Source: Acetobacter thailandicus (GTDB lineage Bacteria > Pseudomonadota > Alphaproteobacteria > Acetobacterales > Acetobacteraceae). Taken from it: 64,000 bases of DNA. The notes beneath the pieces were generated by a model. That model worked only from the letters and a program-made list of their open reading frames with translations. It ran no database searches and had not been told where the DNA came from. Shown in pieces: positions 61,889-64,000 of the stretch (positions are counted from its first letter, which is position 1; each line of letters starts with the position of its first letter). The stretch lies in the NCBI RefSeq assembly GCF_011516655.1, contig NZ_WOSV01000002.1, positions 454,393 through 518,392 on the forward strand. The letters are read 5' to 3'. A program made the position numbers and the translations under genes.

Positions 61889-63679
61889 ATGTTCAGCAGG
61901 CAGGCTCGGGTCTCCGGTTTCGGAGCAAACCGTAAAATTGCAACAACGGCGCGCGGCTATGATGTTCTGCGTGACCCCGCACTTAACAAGGGCACTGCCT
62001 TCACTCAGCATGAGCGCGATGCGCTGGAGCTGAACGGCCTTCTTCCCCCCGTTATCACAACGGAGATAGCGCTGCAGCTTGAACGCGCCTATGCAGCCTA
62101 TCAGAATGCGCCTGACGACCTGTCAAAGCATATCTATATGTGGCGCCTGCATGATAACAATGCCACCTTATTCTATGCTCTTTTGCAGCACCATATGCTT
62201 GAAATGCTGCCTGTTGTCTATGACCCTGTTGTGGGCCAGGCCATTAAAAACTACAGCGAAGTGATGACACGCCCGCGCGGTGTCTTTTTAAGCATTGACG
62301 ACCCGGACAGCGTTGAACGAAAGCTGGCTGCTTTTGGCGCAGATGCCGACGATATTGACCTGCTTGTTGCCAGCGATGCGGAGGAAATTCTGGGCATTGG
62401 TGACTGGGGGTCAAACGGCGTTGACATCTCCATCGGCAAGCTGGCTGTTTATACTGCCGCAGCCGGTGTCGACCCGCACCGTGTTATTCCTGTTATCCTT
62501 GATGTTGGCACCGACAACGAAAAACTGCTCAATGACCCGCTATATATTGGCTACAAACATAGTCGCGTGCGGGGCAAACGCTATGATGACTTTATTGATG
62601 CATATGTCAGTGCAGTAAAAAAACTCTTTCCTAAAGCCATGCTGCACTGGGAGGATTTCGGGTCAACCAATGCAAGGCGCATTCTCGACCGCTATCGCTC
62701 TGTCGTTCCGACTTTTAACGATGATATGCAGGGTACCGGCTCAATTGTTCTGGGAGCTTTGCTAAACGCTGTTGCACGCAGCAAAACACCATGGAGCGAG
62801 CAGCGCGTTGTTGTGCTGGGCGCAGGCACTGCCGGTGTCGGCATTGCTGATCAGATACGCGACCAGATGGTAAGGCATGGCGTAAGTGCTGAAGAGGCCA
62901 CACGGCGCATATGGCTGGTTGACCTGCCCGGCCTGCTGACCGAAAGCATGCACGATGATCTGCTCGATTTTCAGCGGCCTTATGCCCGCCCTGATGCTGA
63001 AGTCGCCGGCTACACCCGCACAGCCTGCGAAACCCTGCCCGCAGCCGAAAGCCGCTGGCCTGCTATGTCGGCCCTGCGCGATAAAGCTGCTGCCCGTGAT
63101 GGTATTATTGACCTGGCAACTGTTGTCAGAAACGTGCACCCGACCATTATGATTGGCACCTCTACCATGCCACATCTGTTCACAGAAGAAATTGTGCGCG
63201 ACATGGCAGCCCATACCGAAAGGCCCATTATCTTTCCGCTGTCAAACCCGACAGAACTGCACGAGGCAACACCCAGACAGCTGATTGAATGGACGGACGG
63301 CAAAGTCTTCGTCGCGACCGGGGCCCCTTTTGACGATGTCTCATATAAAAATGTGACCTATAAAATTGGCCAGGCCAATAATGCAGCCCTCTACCCCGGC
63401 CTTGGATTTGGAGCGATTGTGGTACGCGCAAAAGCCGTGTCAGATGACATGATTTTTGCCTCTGCCCAGGCTGTGGCCGGCCAGGCGACCGACACCACCG
63501 AAGGGGCTCCTTTACTGCCCCCTAACGATAAACTGCGTGAGACATCAGCCGTTGTCGCCGTTCAGGTTGCCCGTAAAGCCATTGAACAGGGGCTGGCGCA
63601 GGTGCAGCCTGAAAATGTAGTTGAAGCTGTGAGAGAATATGCCTGGTGGCCGGTCTACTCACCTGTTGAAGCGATTTAA
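61889..63679 (+). CDS. maeA: NAD-dependent malic enzyme
   Basis: Malic enzyme oxidatively decarboxylates L-malate to pyruvate. The 596 residues suit the large NAD-type enzyme. The malic domain (about 75-260) has HIYMWRLHDNNATLFYALL, LPVVYDPVVGQAI, and the catalytic Lys in DISIGKLAVYT. The C-terminal NAD domain carries VVLGAGTAGVGIADQIRDQM (about 307-326). A GGAAAGG element precedes the ATG at 61889. It stands alone, followed by a palindromic terminator. With citrate lyase and malate dehydrogenase it could route citrate to pyruvate, although it is 23 kb from that operon. Confidence 0.95.
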   Translation: MFSRQARVSGFGANRKIATTARGYDVLRDPALNKGTAFTQHERDALELNGLLPPVITTEIALQLERAYAAYQNAPDDLSKHIYMWRLHDNNATLFYALLQHHMLEMLPVVYDPVVGQAIKNYSEVMTRPRGVFLSIDDPDSVERKLAAFGADADDIDLLVASDAEEILGIGDWGSNGVDISIGKLAVYTAAAGVDPHRVIPVILDVGTDNEKLLNDPLYIGYKHSRVRGKRYDDFIDAYVSAVKKLFPKAMLHWEDFGSTNARRILDRYRSVVPTFNDDMQGTGSIVLGALLNAVARSKTPWSEQRVVVLGAGTAGVGIADQIRDQMVRHGVSAEEATRRIWLVDLPGLLTESMHDDLLDFQRPYARPDAEVAGYTRTACETLPAAESRWPAMSALRDKAAARDGIIDLATVVRNVHPTIMIGTSTMPHLFTEEIVRDMAAHTERPIIFPLSNPTELHEATPRQLIEWTDGKVFVATGAPFDDVSYKNVTYKIGQANNAALYPGLGFGAIVVRAKAVSDDMIFASAQAVAGQATDTTEGAPLLPPNDKLRETSAVVAVQVARKAIEQGLAQVQPENVVEAVREYAWWPVYSPVEAI

Positions 63680-63690
63680 AAAATATCATA

Positions 63691-63716
63691 CCCCCTCACA
63701 GATATCTGTGAGGGGG
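63691..63716. terminator. 26-bp palindromic bidirectional terminator
   Basis: A perfect 13-13 palindrome (CCCCCTCACAGAT and its complement) separates the convergent malic enzyme and porin genes. On the minus strand it is followed within a few bases by a T-run (63678-63683), so it serves the porin transcript best. Confidence 0.88.
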
Positions 63717-63723
63717 ATGTCAT

Positions 63724-64000
63724 TTACTTTCTGATACGGTGGAGGTCAGCGATATTGAGGCCTGGGTTAAGCTCGAACGTGAAGGTCAGACCAGCCTGTA
63801 TAGCGTGAGTGATATGAGGGCGCGGGGCTGCCGCAGCCAGCTGATCGGGGTTCCAGATATACTCAAAATAAGGGGACAGACTGACCCCTGGCGCCAGGTT
63901 AAAACCATACAGCGCCTCAAGCATCGTCTCAGAATCAGGCCACTTGCTGTTATAACCCTGCGACTGCAGCGAGGCATTCATTGAGCGGGTCACTTTGTGG
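63724..64000 (-). CDS. OprB-type carbohydrate porin, C-terminal end (runs off right edge)
   Basis: The last 92 or so residues of an outer membrane porin are visible. Alternating beta-strand patterns with aromatic girdle residues are present, including SLSPYFEYIWNPDQL and HAIQAGLTFTFELNPGLN, which are typical of the final strands of OprB porins of acetic acid bacteria. OprB proteins let glucose and other sugars pass the outer membrane. The full gene would be about 400-480 codons and extends beyond the window. The protein ends in charged residues (HRIRK), not the common C-terminal Phe, which is seen in some OprB-like proteins. Confidence 0.8.
   Translation of the reverse strand, partial: HKVTRSMNASLQSQGYNSKWPDSETMLEALYGFNLAPGVSLSPYFEYIWNPDQLAAAAPRPHITHAIQAGLTFTFELNPGLNIADLHRIRK

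Noticed and set aside
1..64000. Mobile element, prophage, CRISPR array or RNA gene cluster
   Set aside because: No transposase, integrase, direct repeat array, tRNA or rRNA pattern was found on either strand.

Overview
The window looks like chromosomal DNA of an acetic acid bacterium (Acetobacteraceae). The evidence is a complete pqqABCDE operon, an OprB-type porin at the right edge, alphaproteobacterial housekeeping proteins (LepA, PepA, HolC, Sua5-type TsaC) and mid-range GC coding sequence separated by strongly AT-rich spacers. Genus cannot be fixed by eye. No rRNA, tRNA, CRISPR array, insertion sequence or prophage was seen.

Layout. 0-4 kb: 5' part of metX, lepA, a LexA-like regulator that has lost its protease residues with an overlapping small gene, and a tiny membrane protein, all on the minus strand. 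4.2-7.5 kb: pqqA, then pqqB-E joined by 4-bp overlaps. 7.8-21.3 kb, plus strand: a lipoprotein; a 908-residue Orn/Lys/Arg-type decarboxylase followed by an AspT-type antiporter; a ytcA-mdtNOP efflux operon; a glutaminase with a signal peptide; a CPA1 Na+/H+ antiporter. Together these resemble an acid/solute stress island. 21.3-31.9 kb: mixed core and accessory genes (Ohr, a transglycosylase with SPOR domain, aldo-keto reductase, DMT permease, HolC, PepA, CysQ, TsaC, FAD-linked oxidase).

32.1-38.7 kb is a complete citrate lyase operon: lipocalin-like gene, citC, citD, citE, citF, citX, citG and an AEC-family permease. No oxaloacetate decarboxylase or CitS-type symporter accompanies it; an NAD-malic enzyme lies at 61.9 kb.

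38.8-60.9 kb is the most interesting region. On the minus strand lie a thiolase-like protein without its catalytic cysteines, an NCS1 permease, a NIPSNAP protein, an aldehyde dehydrogenase, a luciferase-like flavin monooxygenase, an alpha/beta hydrolase and a DUF1185 protein, faced by a divergent GntR regulator with a perfect palindromic operator. Next come a GlnT/GmaS-type ligase and three glutamate-synthase-like subunits (mgsABC/glxBCD order), then two regulators, then on the plus strand four sarcosine-oxidase-like subunits (soxBDAG/mgdABCD), purU, folD and a flavin reductase. The second half has the gene set of the N-methylglutamate pathway of methylamine oxidation. The first half has the enzyme types of an oxygenative ring-opening pathway (compare Rut for uracil and Tgn for trigonelline). 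The flavin reductase needed by the monooxygenase sits at the end of the sox/mgd operon, which ties the halves together. My main proposal is a linked pathway for an N-methylated, probably heterocyclic compound that releases methylamine. The substrate is not known from sequence.

The window ends with a lipoprotein, NAD-malic enzyme, a shared palindromic terminator and the 3' end of a porin gene.
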